Part shown: one piece after another, positions 7,032-8,674 of the stretch
Layout: each line of letters begins with the position of its first letter
Numbering within the stretch: position 1 is the stretch's first letter
From: an uncultured Rhodospirillaceae bacterium
GTDB lineage: Bacteria; Pseudomonadota; Alphaproteobacteria; Rhodospirillales; Casp-alpha2
Direction of reading: 5' to 3'
DNA length: 8,674 nt
Assembly (NCBI GenBank): GCA_913048145.1
Contig: CAJWVP010000108.1
Coordinates: 1-8,674, forward strand
The notes under the pieces: model-generated
What the model was told of the DNA's origin: nothing
Database searches by the model: none
Seen by the model: only the letters and a program-made list of their open reading frames with translations
Made by a program: the position numbers and the translations under genes

Positions 7032-7486
7032 TGTTCCGGTTGCCCAAAAAGGCACTGTTCGCAATCGAAGCGGTCCTGGATATCGCCTATCATACCGGGG
7101 CGGAACCCGTGCAAAGCAAAGACATCACGCGCCGTCAGGGCATCCCCCGACGCTATCTGGAACAGGCCCTGCAGCAACTGGTGCGCCACGGCATCCTGGT
7201 TGGCGTGCGCGGGCCGCGCGGCGGCTATCGGCTGGCGCGGGAACGCCGGTGCATCACCATCGGTGACATCGTTCGCGTGGTTCAGGGGGTCGGCAACGGG
7301 GCCTCGAAGCCGGACGACATGGAGGGCTCGGAACTGGGCATCAAAGTGGTGCGCCCGCTTTGGACGGAGATCCAGGACATGCTAATGGCCCGTCTGGAAG
7401 AGTTATCCATCGAGGATCTCTGTGGCCAGGCTGGCAAAGCCGGCATTGCCAGCGAGGGCCGCAAGGCTTTGGATTTCACCGTCTAG
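7031..7486 (+). CDS. Rrf2-family transcription regulator
   Basis: A 151-residue DNA-binding regulator. The winged helix-turn-helix occupies about residues 1-70: MFRLPKKALFAIEAVLDIAY, then IPRRYLEQALQQLVRHGIL (38-56) and the wing VRGPRGGYRLA (59-69), closely matching the Rrf2 pattern. The dimer-helix region follows (105-135). The three clustered cysteines that bind the Fe-S cluster in IscR, or in NsrR, are absent: the only cysteines are Cys74 and Cys131, so an Fe-S sensor is unlikely. The location directly before cysK suggests a cysteine or sulfur regulator like Bacillus CymR, an Rrf2 protein that uses CysK as a corepressor (established there, inferred here). The start at 7031 shares one base with the dut stop; a longer in-frame start at 6950 would lie inside dut and is unlikely. 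The C-terminus is ALDFTV. Target sites are not known. Confidence 0.92.
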   Translation: MFRLPKKALFAIEAVLDIAYHTGAEPVQSKDITRRQGIPRRYLEQALQQLVRHGILVGVRGPRGGYRLARERRCITIGDIVRVVQGVGNGASKPDDMEGSELGIKVVRPLWTEIQDMLMARLEELSIEDLCGQAGKAGIASEGRKALDFTV

Positions 7487-7501
7487 TACCTGGGTCGTGA
7501 T

Positions 7502-7790
7502 ATGAAAGATGGATCCGAAAAGGAATTCCGTAGCAAGGTATACAATTCCATCGTCGATGCCATTGGCACGACGCCGATAGTGCGCCTAGGCCGGCTCCAG
7601 GTGGACCTGGTTGTCGACGCGCAGATCGTGGGAAAATGCAAGTTCTTCAAGCCCCTAAGTTCGGTCAAGGACTACATCGAGCAGGTGATGACCCAAGTGG
7701 CCGGACATGGCCGGCAAAAACATCGTCATAATCCGGCCAAGTTTCGCCGGGCGTTACCTGTCGACGGCACTGTTTGACGGTCTGGATTGA
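7502..7790 (+). pseudogene. cysK: cysK remnant (cysteine synthase A), core deleted and frameshifted
   Basis: Intact CysK makes L-cysteine from O-acetylserine and sulfide using PLP and is about 310-325 residues long. Here only the two ends survive. From ATG 7502 the frame reads VYNSIVDAIGTTPIVRLGRL, then VDAQIVGK, KFFKPLSSVKD and YIEQVM (to about 7690), matching the CysK N-terminus, including the region of the PLP-binding lysine in SVKD. From about 7692 the next frame (+1) reads PKWPDMAGKNIVIIRPS, then FAGRYLSTALFDGLD and TGA at 7788-7790, matching the CysK C-terminus. About 230 central codons, holding the phosphate-binding and substrate loops, are missing. Usually invariant positions have drifted (VKDR to VKDY, FNP to FKP, ILPS..ER to IRPS..GR), which argues for decay rather than a sequencing slip. 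Reading straight on from 7502 gives a 91-residue chimera ending at 7777, with no expected enzyme activity. Confidence 0.9.
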
Positions 7791-7806
7791 ACGGAAGCCC
7801 ATTGCC

Positions 7807-8610
7807 ATGAATTTCTCCGAAGAGCAGATCAACCGCTACGCCCGCCACATCCTGTTAAAGGAAGTGGGCGGCGAGGGCCAACAGAAGCTCCTAAATGCCA
7901 AGGTCTTGGTGATTGGCGCGGGGGGGCTCGGCTCACCTAACATCCTCTATTTGGCGGCCGCCGGGGTGGGCACAATCGGCGTGGTTGATGACGATGTGGT
8001 GGACCTCTCGAACCTGCAGCGCCAAGTCCTTCACGGGACCGCTGATATCAACCGGTCCAAGGTAGTCAGCGCCGCGGAATCGGTGGACGCCATCAACCCG
8101 GACGTCAAGATTATCCGTCACAATGAGCGCATCACCGCGGACAACGCCATGGATATGATCGGTGCCTACGACGTGGTGGCCGACGGCTGCGACAATTTCT
8201 CCACCCGGTTCCTTGTCAACGACGTATGCGTGTTCCAGAAGAAGACCTTAGTTTCTGCCGCGATTCTGCGGTTCGACGCGCAGTTGGCTACCTACCGCGC
8301 GTTCCCCGGCCCAAACGGTGGGGAGGCGGGACCGTGCTACCGTTGCATCTTCCGCGAAGCCCCACCGGACGGCCAGATTCCCAGTTGCGCCGAGGCCGGC
8401 GTTATGGGCGCGCTGTGCGGGATGGTGGGTTCGTTCCAGGCGACCGAGGTGATCAAAGAAATCCTTGGCATCGGCGAGAGCATGGCCGGTTCGCTCATTG
8501 TCATGGATGGGCTCAGCGCAACTTTTCGCAAGATTGCCGTGAAGCGTGACCCAGGCTGTCCCGTCTGCGGCGACAACCCAACAATCACGGACCTCAGCGT
8601 CCACGCCTGA
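7807..8610 (+). CDS. moeB: MoeB/ThiF-family adenylyltransferase (HesA/MoeB/ThiF)
   Basis: E1-like enzyme that adenylates the C-terminal glycine of a small ubiquitin-fold sulfur carrier: MoaD for molybdopterin, or ThiS for thiamine. The 267 residues align end to end with E. coli MoeB (249). Seen are RYARHILL (10-17), the nucleotide loop GAGGLGS (37-43), Asp62, LSNLQRQ with Arg72 (68-73), Lys85, and DGCDN (126-130). Two zinc pairs are complete: CYRC at 177-180 and CPVC at 251-254. Cys194 in PSCAEAGVMGAL corresponds to the MoeB LTCVEAGV motif. No rhodanese domain is attached. ATG 7807 has a GGAAG ribosome binding site at 7793-7797, 9 bases upstream, and lies 16 bases after the old cysK stop; a TTG at 7774 would overlap the remnant. 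Whether it serves MoaD, ThiS or another carrier cannot be told from the sequence. Confidence 0.93.
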   Translation: MNFSEEQINRYARHILLKEVGGEGQQKLLNAKVLVIGAGGLGSPNILYLAAAGVGTIGVVDDDVVDLSNLQRQVLHGTADINRSKVVSAAESVDAINPDVKIIRHNERITADNAMDMIGAYDVVADGCDNFSTRFLVNDVCVFQKKTLVSAAILRFDAQLATYRAFPGPNGGEAGPCYRCIFREAPPDGQIPSCAEAGVMGALCGMVGSFQATEVIKEILGIGESMAGSLIVMDGLSATFRKIAVKRDPGCPVCGDNPTITDLSVHA

Positions 8611-8612
8611 AC

Positions 8613-8674
8613 CTAACTCAGGTCGATCCCCCGAGACTTGAGCCAGGCTGCGAACCCGTCCCGCTCCGGCAACG
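8613..8674 (-). CDS. C-terminal fragment of a convergent gene
   Basis: On the leftward strand an open frame enters from the right edge and ends at a TAG (complement of 8613-8615), two bases after the moeB stop. The 19 visible residues read LPERDGFAAWLKSRGIDLS, a plausible amphipathic protein C-terminus. Codon composition resembles the neighbours and the tail-to-tail packing fits a real gene, but I do not recognise the family from so short a piece. Confidence 0.5.
   Translation of the reverse strand, partial: LPERDGFAAWLKSRGIDLS

Noticed and set aside
7031..7486. IscR-type Fe-S regulator
   Set aside because: The clustered three-cysteine motif is missing and no isc or suf genes are nearby.
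7502..7777. Novel 91-residue small gene between the regulator and moeB
   Set aside because: Its first 60 or so residues are the CysK N-terminus and the rest is the CysK C-terminus read in the wrong frame; it is a deletion product.

Overview
The window is chromosomal DNA from a GC-rich alphaproteobacterium, most likely of the Rhodospirillales (Rhodospirillum/Magnetospirillum-like) group. This rests on protein similarity recalled from memory and on gene order: rpsT, mutM, ubiE, ubiB, coaBC, dut, an Rrf2 regulator, cysK and moeB/thiF in one neighbourhood is a layout I associate with that order. No database search was possible.

Layout. Positions 1-1170 hold no gene I can support. The left edge carries short degenerate tandem repeats, and about 840-1060 is clearly more AT-rich than the rest and carries inverted repeats. 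In many alphaproteobacteria dnaA lies next to rpsT on this side, so this may be the upstream region of a dnaA gene off the left edge; that is inference. A leftward block follows: rpsT (1229-1495, with its own promoter and a hairpin terminator), a small exported protein of unknown function (1598-1978) and mutM (1994-2824). A 103-base divergent region separates mutM from the rightward genes.

The rightward genes form two probable transcription units. ubiE-ubiB (2928-5252) serve ubiquinone biosynthesis. coaBC-dut-rrf2-(cysK remnant)-moeB (5366-8610) combine coenzyme A synthesis, dUTP removal, a transcription regulator and a sulfur-carrier activating enzyme; the first three overlap by 8 and 1 bases. 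The last 62 bases hold the tail of a convergent leftward gene.

The most unusual item is the cysK locus between the Rrf2 gene and moeB. Only the N-terminal ~60 codons and the C-terminal ~28 codons of cysteine synthase remain, joined out of frame, with roughly 230 codons of the catalytic core missing. The flanking genes are intact. This is gene loss by internal deletion, next to a regulator of a family that in some bacteria controls cysteine metabolism. I found no sign of a new defence system, mobile element or CRISPR array; most of the window is core housekeeping DNA.
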